Below are positions 22,372-31,959 of a stretch of DNA of 64,000 nucleotides, in pieces (positions within the stretch are counted from its first letter, which is position 1; every line of letters starts with the position of its first letter). The notes below the pieces were generated by a model. That model worked only from the letters and a program-made list of their open reading frames with translations, had not been told where the DNA came from and did no database searches. The stretch is from Metellina segmentata. Taxonomy: Eukaryota; Arthropoda; Arachnida; Araneae; Tetragnathidae. The position numbers and the translations under genes were made by a program. The stretch covers positions 92,250,911 to 92,314,910 of the forward strand of contig OX375883.1 in the NCBI GenBank assembly GCA_947359465.1, given 5' to 3'.

Positions 22372-23789
22372 TACACTCATTGCCATAAAAATTTCCGCAC
22401 CAAGAAATAATTGTGGGATCGTAACGAAACTTGGCATGAAGGTACATGCCGGCCAGATATACAAATGATTAGAAATGCAGCATGATTGCGCATTGCGTAA
22501 TGCCACTAGAGGGCGTTGAACTTCGTTCTCCTTGGAGTATAAAACAGGTAAGCATAGGAGATTGTTTGAGTGTACTTAATCTTTTGCAAAGGAAACGCTC
22601 AGGTAGACATGCCGTTACGCCGCCATCGAAGACAATATGAGCAGCTGTCAGAGTTCGAGAGCTGAAGAATCATCGGGATGATGAAAGCTGGGTGGTCAGC
22701 TCGGCGAGTAGCTTGTCAAGTAGGCCGTTTTGATTTTACTGAGAGGAGGTGTTGGGACCAGTGGACAGAAGAGACGTCATTTACACGGCGACCAGACTCA
22801 GGACGCCCTCGACAGACCAGTAGTCGAGAAGACCGTCACATCATACGAAACGCACGCGTAGAGCCAACTGCCTCATTGGCCGCTATCCAGACACAGGCAG
22901 AACCTTCACTACGGGCCCCTGTGTCTTCCCGTACCATCGCAAGGTGCCTGACTGAAGGACATCTGGTATCACGGCTCCCATTACGTGTGCTGCCAATGAC
23001 ACCTACCCACCGACGCCTCCGTTTGGAGTAGTGTCGCGCACATTGGGATTGGACTGCAACGGAATGGAACCAGGTCGTCTTCAGCGACGAATCTAGATTC
23101 AATTTGAGCAGTGATGACAATCGTGTTCGTGTGTGGAGGGCCCGTGGTGAACGCCTTAATCCTGCCTTCGCTTTACAGCGACACACCGCTCTCACAGCTG
23201 GTGTGATGGCATGGAGTGCCATTGCTTACGATACACGGTCACCCCTAATATTGATCCATTGCACAATGACAGCCCAGTGGTACGCCCATGACATCCTTCA
23301 GCCACATATGATGCCACTCATGGCAGGGCTCCCAGGAGCCATTTTTCAACAAAACAATGCTAGGCCACACACAGCAAGGATGTCACAAGACTGCCTCCGC
23401 CACAATACAAAACTTCCATGGCCTGCTCGATTCCCAGATTTGTCACCAATCGAGCATATTTGGGATTATTTGGGACGGCAAGTTGGACACCCTACGAGTT
23501 TGGTCGAACTAGAGGCGCGTTTACAGCAACTGTGGAACGAGATGTCTCAGACATCATACGGAATTTGTATGCCTCAATGCCAGCTCGTATCGCATCGTGC
23601 ATTCGTGCTAGAGAGGATCCAACAGAGTACTAAAACTTCCGTTCATTTGTACTTTTTTTGCAATAAATGATCCTTTTTCTTTGATTTTCTAATCACTTAC
23701 TTACATTAAAGTAGTACTTACATGTGTAAAATTTCGTTTCATTTTGACGACTTTTTCTCGGTGCGCAAATTTTTATGGCAATGAGTGTA
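22372..23789 (+). mobile_element. Tc1-like element with both TIRs
   Basis: TACACTCATTGCCATAAAAA is repeated inverted at the right end (TTTTTATGGCAATGAGTGTA), bounded by TA. About 1.4 kb, the normal Tc1 size. It encodes one transposase, inactivated. Confidence 0.9.
22609..23633 (+). pseudogene. Tc1-like transposase, recently inactivated
   Basis: Starts MPLRRHRRQYEQLSEFE with a helix-turn-helix region, then FSDESRFNL (first Asp), FQQNNARPHTA and FPDLSPIEHIWDYLG (Glu). Damage is limited: TGA at 22663-22665, TAG at 23029-23031, and a small indel near 23545-23560, after which the C-terminal frame ends at 23633. The second catalytic Asp is replaced by Asn (AAC, about 23356-23358), so the protein would be inactive regardless. 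Confidence 0.88.
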
Positions 23790-24734
23790 TTTGAAAAGTA
23801 AATGTAGAAAATTGCGTTCAGTTATGACAAGTAGTTTTAAAGTATATCGAGTTTTACTATTGAAATCCCATTTAACATATAAGGCGAAAAAGAGAGTTTA
23901 AAGTTATGAAAGCTTGTTTCATTTGCAGCTGTCATGTTTATAAAAAGTTGAATATTTTTGGTTCTATGATGGAAGAAAAAAAATTAGGTATAATTTTATT
24001 CAGAAGTATCAATATTATTTTTACTGATAGTAAAAAAAATTGGAATTTTTTTCATATTTTGAGTTTTAGACCCCCTTAACCACCAGACCGGTTGGTCGGC
24101 TGAGGATTTGATGGTGACGGTATCAAGACAAGGCCAATTTTCGTCTTGAATCTCGAGACAGATAGTCCATCAAGATCTGTCGATAGGTTGGTAAAGAAAA
24201 ACAATTCAGTCACAATTGGAGGCCATGAGATTTCAAACCATCAGTTAACGTGTCTAGCCTCGTATCCTTCAGACATGCGATTAAATAAAAAATCGAAACA
24301 ACTCAATGCAAGGACGCTGCGATAAACGTCAAAAATATATTTGTATTTCGCTCTCAACGGACAGTTTTGTTTACACACAATTTTCTACAAAGAAAACGAA
24401 ATTTCGTTGTATAACGTTCTAGTACTGAAGAGCATACAGGTGTCTGTGTATCAACAAGACTTTTAGGTTTACTCCTCCCGCACTATCTGTATTCTAGAAG
24501 GTTATGATTATTTTTTCGCTCATGGGAGTATGTCAAGGAGAAGAGGAACTAGTCCGATAAAAGATTTTGTTTTTGAGTTAGATTTATGCTTTCTCTTTCG
24601 TTTTCAAAAGATTAGAAGGAAGGTAGCTCATACTGCAGGGTCAATTGTCTGCTTAACCTCTTCGAAAACCCTTGCTTGTAAGTATTTATGGTACACCCGA
24701 TCTATCGAGACCTTAAGGGTACTAGTTAATTAAT

Positions 24735-25068
24735 TTTGTTAATTTTTAATTAGCGTCGTACTAGAGCAATACAACGGGCTATTGACGACGGTCAGGGTTC
24801 AATCCCTTAAGAGAAAGATACGAGGACAACACCTCGTAATTTTGAACCACGGTCAGATGACGAAGCAACATCTGAGCTGGCACCCCACTCTCCAAACTTC
24901 CACACCAACCCAACGTGAGGACTTTCGGCCACGACAGATTTAAGGTGTGCCAGACGCCTCTATACCATACGCTTACAAACATCTACAATACATAAATCCA
25001 TACCCTGATTCGAACCAGGAACCTTTCGATCTAGAGGCTAACACCTTAACCACTATACCGTTACACCT
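24735..25068 (-). mobile_element. near full-length SINE family A, minus strand
   Basis: Tail to head complete, with box B (inverted) GATTCGAACCAGGAACC and a 12-15-bp extra piece near 24985 (AATACATAAATCC). The stretch before it, 24105-24734, holds only short frames that I cannot assign. Confidence 0.82.
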
Positions 25069-25075
25069 TACCACT

Positions 25076-25375
25076 AGTTGGGTTGGTGTTGAAGTTTGGT
25101 GAGTGGGGTTCTAGCTCAGGTGTTCCATCGTCATCTGACCGTGGTTCAAAATTACATGGTATTGTCCTCGGATCTTTCCCTTCGAGGATCGATCCCGTAC
25201 CGTATTCAATAACCCGTCGTGTTGCTCTAGTACGACGTTATTTAAAAATTACCAAATTACCGTAGGAAGAACCTGAACCTTTATATGTTGTGTCTTGGTA
25301 ATTTGGTAATTTTTAATTACCGTCGTACTAGAACAACACAACGAGCTACTGACGACGGTCCGGATATGTTCTGGC
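25076..25375. repeat. SINE 3' halves in opposite orientations
   Basis: 25076-25262 is a plus-strand 3' half starting GTTGGGTTGGTGTTGAAG and ending ATTACC; 25296-25375 is a minus-strand tail. Confidence 0.75.
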
Positions 25376-25700
25376 TTGTGTTTGACGCTGATTGGCCATG
25401 ATGCCTTGCGTACCAGGGAAGACGTTTTAAATCCATATCTTGAAACCACTGCTTGACAGAGGCGGCAACATGACACGGAGCGTTGTCGTCCTGAAAGTAA
25501 CATTTGTGTATTCCATGAAATTGCCAGAGCGTAGGAAGAACCTGATAGTCCAAAATGTTCACGTAGGCGTCAGTGTTCAATTTACCAGGAACAACATGCA
25601 AAGGTCCCAGGCCATACCACTAAAAACACCTCCAAGCAAGCAGTCGGATTTTATGCAAATCCGCTGGCGTCCTGTCCATTATTGTAGGGTAGTATAGTTG
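25376..25700 (-). pseudogene. Tc1-like transposase middle fragment
   Basis: On the minus strand: GTLHVVPGKLNTDAYV, ILDYQVLPTLWQFHG, then the second catalytic Asp in CYFQDDNAPCHVA and DMDLKRLPWYA, where the frame fails. Different subfamily from the Tc1 at 22372. No TIRs seen. The stretch 25720-26470 beyond it is unassigned AT-rich sequence. Confidence 0.75.
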
Positions 25701-26489
25701 CAGCTGCATGAGGATCAAAACAAAATTTTGACTATGATGACATTGCATTTCGTGCTACCATCTAGTGTTGATAAATGAAAAATGAATTTATTGTGAATAT
25801 TTTTGGAATTTAATTTTATAAATCTATCCGAGTACAAAAAGAATTAAGCTATTTTCGGAATTACACAAACATAGGCAAATACTTAGTATAATTATACGGT
25901 GTTAAAGTTATTTTTTCTCTTCTAAAGATGTGTTCAAACAAAAATTATTGAAGAAAATTTTATTCGTGCGTTTGGTTTGAATCTCAATCAGTGCTTGAAT
26001 TTGAAGCAAGTTTCAAATTTAAAGATTCCATTGGGTTTTTAAAACGCAATACGCAAATTTTAGTGCATTTGGCAGCAAAACAGAAGTTGCCAGAAAATAG
26101 CTCCATTATTATTCAATCGAAGAGTATTTAACGACGCTGTATTAGAAAATGTGTAGGCCTGTTTACACCAGAAAATACGAGGTTGAATAAGCTAGTACAA
26201 CATACAGATAACAAGATGTTTCATTGGCTGCATTATGTTGTGTAGAGTATGGTAACTTGTGTTAATACTGTTACAAAAATTGAAAAAAAAAAAAATCGCT
26301 TAGAAATAAATTTCATTAATATTTAAAGAAACCAATGTCAACAGAAAAATTTATAGAATAAGGGATAATATACCCATCCAAACTAATTAAGAACAGTCGC
26401 AATGAAAATCCAATACACTTAGTGATAAAATTTACAGTACATCTATCTTCTGTCGTTCATTTGCCCTTTAGTTCTTGGGCCATGCTAGT

Positions 26490-26950
26490 CAAGTCGAAAG
26501 AACAACGCTGTGAGTTCGAAACTTGATCCAGCCAAAGACCGTCGTGTGTACGGTGGGCTGGTATACGTTAAATCTCTCGTGGATCTCACTTTGGATGATG
26601 TGGAGTTTGGAGAGTGGGTGTCAGGTCAGGTGTTGCTTCTTCATCTGACTGTGGTTCAAAATTGCGAGTTGTTCTTGAATCTTTTCCATTGGGATTTGTC
26701 CCGGACCGTAGTCAATAACTCGTTGTGTTGCTCTGTACGACGTTAAATACCTACCTACCTTTTAAAAAGTCAACTGCTTTATGGTTGGTAGGAAGGTATT
26801 TTAACTAACGTCGCACTGGAGCAACACAACGGGCTTTTGGTGACGGTCCAGCATCAAACCCGAAGGGAGAGAGATCCGAAGAACAATACCACGTAATATT
26901 GAACCACGGTCAGATGACGAGGTCACACTGGAACTGGCACCCTAGGTTGA
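26490..26950. repeat. SINE family B plus strand, then minus-strand tail copy
   Basis: 26490-26760 has a head with GAGTTCGAAACTTGATCC, body TACGTTAAATCTCTCGTGG, and ends TACCTACCTACC. 26766-26950 is an opposite copy starting GGTAGGAAGGTATTTT and truncated at GGCACCC, next to the TAA-flanked MITE. Confidence 0.75.
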
Positions 26951-26965
26951 AAGAGTACCGGATAA

Positions 26966-27704
26966 AGCTTCGGTTTCCTAAGAAAGCGTGGCCGTGATGT
27001 ATCGGTGGGTGACGTCACTAAAACGTTGTTTATACTAATACATGGTGTTTGTTTTTTAGAGAGCGTTGTTTGTGAGCGAAACGAAAATTATCGGAGCCGC
27101 CATTTCCATGACTGTCGTCATAGCGGTCTTAAACAGTTGGGGAACGTTTTTTCTCTTGTAACGGCAAGATTTCATTTCCTGCTCCAAACGATTCCAGCGA
27201 AGAGGAGCAAAATAAATAAACATTTTTGGCTGCCATTGATTAATTCGTTTTTTGTAAAATCGGGATCGTTAAACACAGAATGAACATTTCAACGGATTCG
27301 AAATCTGCGGAAAATTTTACACCAGATCGATACCTTAAATGTGATTTTCTTTAAATAAATAATTACTTATTTAATAAATAATTAAATAATCAAATGCTAA
27401 ATAATTGAATAATAAAACTATTTTTGGTATCGATCTGGCGTAGATATATACGCTGATTTGAAATCTGTTGAAATTTTCACTCTATCTAGAAACTTTGAAC
27501 TGGAGAATAAAATACCACTTTGTTTTGTTTCTGGAATAAAATAAACCCCGACAGCCGTCTGTGTTGCCCATTCTCCAACGTATTCTGTCCGTATAAGTTG
27601 ACACCTCTGGATTCTTGTTTAGACGGCCGTCTAGTTGTGCCCGCGGCATCATGACGTATCACGGCTGTTAGATAACGGCACGACTGTCTTAGGAAACCGA
27701 AGCT
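26966..27704. mobile_element. MITE with AGCTTCGGTTTCCTAAGAAA ends, copy 1
   Basis: Ends AGCTTCGGTTTCCTAAGAAA and, inverted, AGCTTCGGTTTCCTAAGACA, flanked by TAA on both sides (26963-26965, 27705-27707), which suits PIF/Harbinger. An AT core with a TTTAAATAAATAATTA-type palindrome lies in the middle. 739 bp; the inverted copy is at 47661-48413. No transposase. Confidence 0.8.
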
Positions 27705-28072
27705 TAAGCAATCGCAGGGTTGCGGGTTCAAATCCAACCAAAGAAAGTCGACGACAAAGTGGGCTGATGCACGTTTAATCTGTCGTGGCCTCAAATGTCC
27801 TCACGTTGGCGTGGACTGGAAGTTTGTAGAGTGGGGCACCTGCTCAGGTGTGAAATCGACATGTGATCTCGTTTCAAAATTACGTGGTCTTGTCCTGTGA
27901 ACTTTCCCTTTGGGATTGATCACTGACCGATGCCAAAGTGAATTGAAATGTCTGCCTTGTATTCTGAATAAAATTCAAATCGTGTTTGAGGGACTGATCC
28001 CGGACCGTCGTCAATAGCCCGTTGTGTTGCTCTAGTACGATGTTAACTGAAATTACCATTACCATTACCATC
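27705..28072 (+). repeat. SINE family B with internal insertion
   Basis: Box B GGGTTGCGGGTTCAAATCC, GGCCTCAAATGTCCTCACG, central domain, then at 27935-27984 about 50 bp of foreign sequence before GACTGATCCCGGACCG and the ATTACCATTACC tail. Confidence 0.75.
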
Positions 28073-28079
28073 AAATCGT

Positions 28080-28860
28080 GTTTGCTATTTTTATTTCACA
28101 AAAAAATGTAAAATGAAAACAAACTTTATTGCTGGTGTCTGGTCCTCGTTTAAAAAAAAAAAATTAACTGGAAACCTTTTTCATGGAGATCAAGAACATG
28201 CCTCTTCGCTCTACACAGGAAATTATGTTTAGTCATATCCACTTTTTACACCTCCACGATGATAGCGCGTGGTTTGTGCTGCCATCTAGTGAATTACAAG
28301 GGAAAGAGAGGTAGTTGGTGCTACCATTTTTTTATTTGGCTAATAATTCTTGGAATTCCGAATCGGAATGTTTTTAGGACTGTTTCAACTCCCATTATTA
28401 GAAGCAAATTTTTTTCTATTGTAAAAGACTAATAAAAATGAGCAAAACTTTGGGACTTTAGTTGGTGTATTGCGAAGAAAAATGTGCCTGGGTCTGATAT
28501 ATTACTGATTTTAACACAGGGTGTCTCAAAAAGATCAGTACAACTTCAAAAATTTAACTAAAAAAAACCGAATAGGCCGACAGAAAAACTATTTACAACA
28601 ATAGATAGAACGACTCAAAAAGTTTTTGTTTCTACAGTATGTTTCTGATCATTCCTACTGCGTTGGATTGGCAGGGATCAAAATAAAAATAAAAATCATA
28701 TGTATTAAACCAGAAAACGAAAGTGAAAACGAAAGCTAGAAGAAAAGTTAAAACTAACCATGCAAGCTCGCTGAAAGCAACAGACAAAGCATGCATGGCA
28801 AGGAATATATATTTCTTAAACAAGAGGAAATTCACAAAATAAAAACCAAACGGAATTTAT
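28080..28860. other. mostly unassigned; one mariner-like end
   Basis: ACAGGGTGTCTCAAAAAGATC at about 28526 looks like a mariner-type terminus, but no partner end was found. The rest is AT-rich with no supported gene. Confidence 0.4.
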
Positions 28861-29216
28861 TGAAAACGAAAGTGTTGGTGGATCAGGGCGTCATCAGGGA
28901 GGAGCCTGATCCATACAACACAAAATGGTGTTTTCTACGAATATGAGCCGCGAAATGCTAAGAAATTGCTCATATACTCCCCCAAACACCATTAAAAACA
29001 CGTATTTTTGTTTTACAAAATGTAAAAACCAGTCCCTCGAAGCCCCAATTTTAAAATATGAAGTTTGTTTTTCTGCAATAAATGGACATGGACAAGAAAA
29101 CACGTTCTACAGGGTTTGTGCATGAGCTAACACATTGAAAAGTAGCTGACAATTTTAGCTGTCGCGGTAGGAAACCCGTTCTACAGAGTTTGTGTATTTG
29201 AGTAAACACAGTCAAA

Positions 29217-29289
29217 TGTCGCGGTCATATTTTAGCTGTCGCGGTCATATTTTAGCTGTCGCGGTCATATTTTAGCTGTCGCGGTCATA
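29217..29289 (+). repeat. 20-bp tandem repeat, about 3.7 copies
   Basis: GTCGCGGTCATATTTTAGCT repeated without change, then a partial copy. An isolated GCTGTCGCGGTAGG at 29159 looks like a diverged earlier unit. Confidence 0.9.
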
Positions 29290-29393
29290 GTTGAAATCCG
29301 AGAAACGCCAGGTTATTCAGCTAGTACAAAATAAAATAGATGCTACTATTCTTAAATTGAAAATTTTGGCACATTTTATTTTAAAAGTAAATA

Positions 29394-29660
29394 TTGAATG
29401 CTTTCTTAATTTTTAACAATATTTTAGTAATCAACAACGACGCTAAGCTCAATGAAAATGTGAAATATAATTTACCACAGCATTTATTAGGTTTACAAGA
29501 AAGATTTTTGGAATATTTTCCTGCCTCAAAAGAAAAATCATCTCGGATTCAAAACCTTTTTGAAGAATCTTGTCATACCTCTCAATTGCCAGTAAAAGAA
29601 AGAGAACAACACATTGATACATCTCAACCGACTCCTTATAAAAAATTATATTTATTCTAG
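29394..29660 (+). pseudogene. hAT (ZBED-like) transposase fragment
   Basis: An open stretch includes NVKYNLPQHLLGLQERFLEY followed by FPAS, resembling the region before the dimerisation domain of ZBED5/GTF2IRD2-like hATs (pattern ...HLxxLxxxFxxYFP). Short and isolated. Confidence 0.45.
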
Positions 29661-30075
29661 TTGATATCATGCATTTTTGGCTTCAAATTATGAATGAATA
29701 TCCCGCGACTGCTAAACGAGCTGTAAAATACTAAGTCGTTTGTATCAACGTATATCTGTGAAAAATCTCTGTATACGCAGCACCAAAGACTAAATACAGA
29801 AACAGATTAGATGCAGAAACTGAAATAAGTTTGTAAACCGCAACAATTACTCTGGGTATAAATATGCTTTGCGATTTAAAAGAGGACCACGACATTTCCC
29901 TGTGTTAACTCATACACAAACCCTGCAGAACGTGTTTCCTTGTCCAATTATTGCAGAAAAACAAACTTTAGGTTTTAAAATTGGTGCTTCGATGGGCACT
30001 TTTAGGACTACCAGTGTGCCGATTTTCATGGCTACAGAGCATATTTCTGTTACTTTGTATTTTTTTGTATTACTA

Positions 30076-30348
30076 GGGGGCTCCGCCCCCTGCTCGCTCG
30101 CCAACCCACGGGGATTGCTACTCAATCCCATTTGGTTTGCTTCGCAAACCAACTTTACATATGGCATTTGGTTTGCTTCGCAAACCAACATTCCTTTCGC
30201 AGAGTGAAACTATCTGAATAATTTGTATTATCCTGATTTCACTTTACGGTCCATCACGTCACAGCGAGGGCTTCGCCCCCTGCTCGCTTACGCTTGCCGA
30301 CCCCTGGGGATTGCTACGCAATCCCGTTTGGTTTTCTTCGCAAACCAA
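30076..30348. repeat. cluster of mini-hairpins sharing a GC-TNC-GC core
   Basis: TTGGTTTGC-TTC-GCAAACCAA at 30132-30152 and 30168-30188, GGGATTGC-TAC-GCAATCCC at 30307-30325, GGGGGC-TCC-GCCCCC at 30076-30090 and GGGC-TTC-GCCC at 30268-30278. Imperfect partners lie at 30111-30129 and 30327-30348. Confidence 0.85.
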
Positions 30349-30406
30349 TACATCTTACGCAAGTGATTTCACTCTTTTTTGCTTTAACACTTAATGCACC
30401 CTAAAC

Positions 30407-30569
30407 CAGGGCTCGAAATACCCGGGTGCACAGGTGCACTGTGCACATGAAAATATAATTGTGCACCTAATTTTTTCCTACTAGGTGTACACAGTGCACC
30501 TTGTGCACCTAATTTAAAAACTTAGGTGCACAAGGTGCACCTGAATTAAAAAATCTATTTCGAGGCCTG
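30407..30569. mobile_element. 163-bp hAT MITE with GGTGCAC palindromes
   Basis: Ends CAGGGCTCGAAATA and, inverted, CAGGCCTCGAAATA, with perfect 8-bp duplication CCCTAAAC (30399-30406, 30570-30577). The interior is built of AGGTGCAC/GTGCACCT words able to pair. No coding. Confidence 0.88.
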
Positions 30570-30877
30570 CCCTAAACTAATAGCCGCATGAGTAAAAAAT
30601 CTCCTGCATCTTGTTCCCTGTACAATTTTAAGTAAACCCTGTTAATCTTCAAACATTACGATGTGTACTTTGTACTTTCTCGGTAAACCGTCCGAGAACA
30701 GAGGGAAAAAAAGCGAGCCTTTTTCCTCGCCAAATAAAAAGAAATCGTTTTGATGGTAATTGTTGCTACGATAAATTTGATATCTGGCAAACCCGATAGT
30801 CAAAAATACAACCTTCCGCGGATACAATGCTCCGCGAATTTGCTATAATAAAAAATACGAAATTTGTGTCACCAACT

Positions 30878-31206
30878 TTTGATTGCATCGAATTTATTTA
30901 TGAACCAATTTTAAAAATAATGGTACCGTAAGAAAGAGTACAGTCTGAGGTATACTGCGCTATTTTCAAAATTAAAAACTAATAGTAATACGATGTAGAT
31001 ATGACAGTTTTAGTTAACGGTTGTAACAAAAAGTAGGGAAAATATCCAAAGATTCCGAATTTTGTATGACCCACTTTTGATCGCATCCAATTTAATTATT
31101 AACCGATTTCAAAAATAATAGTACCGTAAGAAAGAGTATATTCTGAGGTATACTGCGATATTTTAAAAATTAAAAACTAATAGTAATAAGATATAGATAC
31201 AGCAGT
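30878..31206. repeat. diverged tandem duplication, about 195-bp period
   Basis: GTACCGTAAGAAAGAGTA, then CTGAGGTATACTGCG and AAAACTAATAGTAATA recur at about 30925 and 31120 with roughly 85-90% similarity. The flanking 31380-31650 piece repeats the surroundings of the 163-bp MITE without it. Confidence 0.7.
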
Positions 31207-31700
31207 TAAAAAAAAAGTAACAAAAATGTCCCGATTTTTTCCGAATTTCAAAAAAATATTATCAAGAACCAAATTGAAATTAAAAAAAAAACTTGACGAG
31301 CTGCAAAAGTTTACGTTGAGAGGTACTCTTAAAAAAAAACTCACGACTGAAGACTGAAAATTTGTATGTGTTTTGCTCACTCGCGGAAGGAATTTCGCTT
31401 CTTCAATTTTGACACTTAATAAACCCTAAACTAATAGCCGCATCGGAAAAAAATCTTAATAATTGTCCAGGGAATACGATGAAGAACAAACCATGTTAAT
31501 TTTGTTTTTTCCGATCAGTACTTTCTCGGGAAACTGTCTAAGAATCGAGTTAAACAACACAGTTTTCAATCCTGCGGCGACGGCGGTAACATTTTTTTAA
31601 TATAGAGAGATTTTGATATTGTGTTTGCGTGTGTAATAATTTGTTTTGTATTTACGCTCAGAAGTTAAATATTGAGACGTATAACACAAAGGGGATGTCC

Positions 31701-31946
31701 GTACCTCATATGAACTTACATAAAAAAGAGCGAGTACCTTATATGGCCTTATATAAAAAAGAGTGAGTACCTTATATGACCTTATATAAAAAAGAGTGAG
31801 TACGTTATATGACCTTATATAAAAAAGAGTAAGTACCTTATATGACCTTATATAAAAATGTGAGTACCTTATATGACCTTATATAAAAAAGAGTGAGTAC
31901 CTTATATGACCTTATATAAAAAAGTGTGAGTCCCTTACATGACCTT
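31701..31946 (+). repeat. 33-bp tandem repeat, about 8 units
   Basis: Consensus GAGTGAGTACCTTATATGAC then CTTATATAAAAAA. One unit is shortened near 31850. TTATATGACCTTATATAA is nearly self-complementary. Confidence 0.9.
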
Positions 31947-31959
31947 CACACCGAGTGAG

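Larger units (their letters stand above)
21969..24075. mobile_element. TTAA-flanked non-autonomous element 2, holding a Tc1
   Basis: Ends GGGGGTCCGAGAGTC and, inverted, GGGGGTCTAAAACTC; flanks TTCA (21965-21968, mutated) and TTAA (24076-24079). It sits in the box A side of the SINE head, where the intact SINE reads CACCTTAACCAC. Removing the Tc1 leaves about 690 bp, similar in size to element 1. Confidence 0.8.
17087..24104 (-). mobile_element. single SINE split into three by two transposons
   Basis: Segments 17087-17162 (tail), 21730-21968 (body and box B) and 24076-24104 (head end, CCAGACCGGTTGGTCGG) add up to one ordinary minus-strand family A SINE of about 340 bp. The breakpoints carry matching duplications: CCCCAAGG/CCCTAAGG for the hAT, TTCA/TTAA for the second element. 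Confidence 0.85.
29036..29995. repeat. inverted-arm repeat with hAT remnant inside
   Basis: 29036-29128 (TCGAAGCCCCAATTTTAAAA ... AACACGTTCTACAGGGTTTG) returns inverted at about 29905-29995. Between them are a 20-bp tandem repeat and a hAT-like frame. Confidence 0.65.

Noticed and set aside
22836..23222. 128-residue minus-strand frame
   Set aside because: Antisense shadow of the Tc1 transposase.
31411..31443. Deletion scar of the 163-bp MITE
   Set aside because: The sequence has one clean CCCTAAAC without footprint bases, so a never-occupied paralogous site is simpler.
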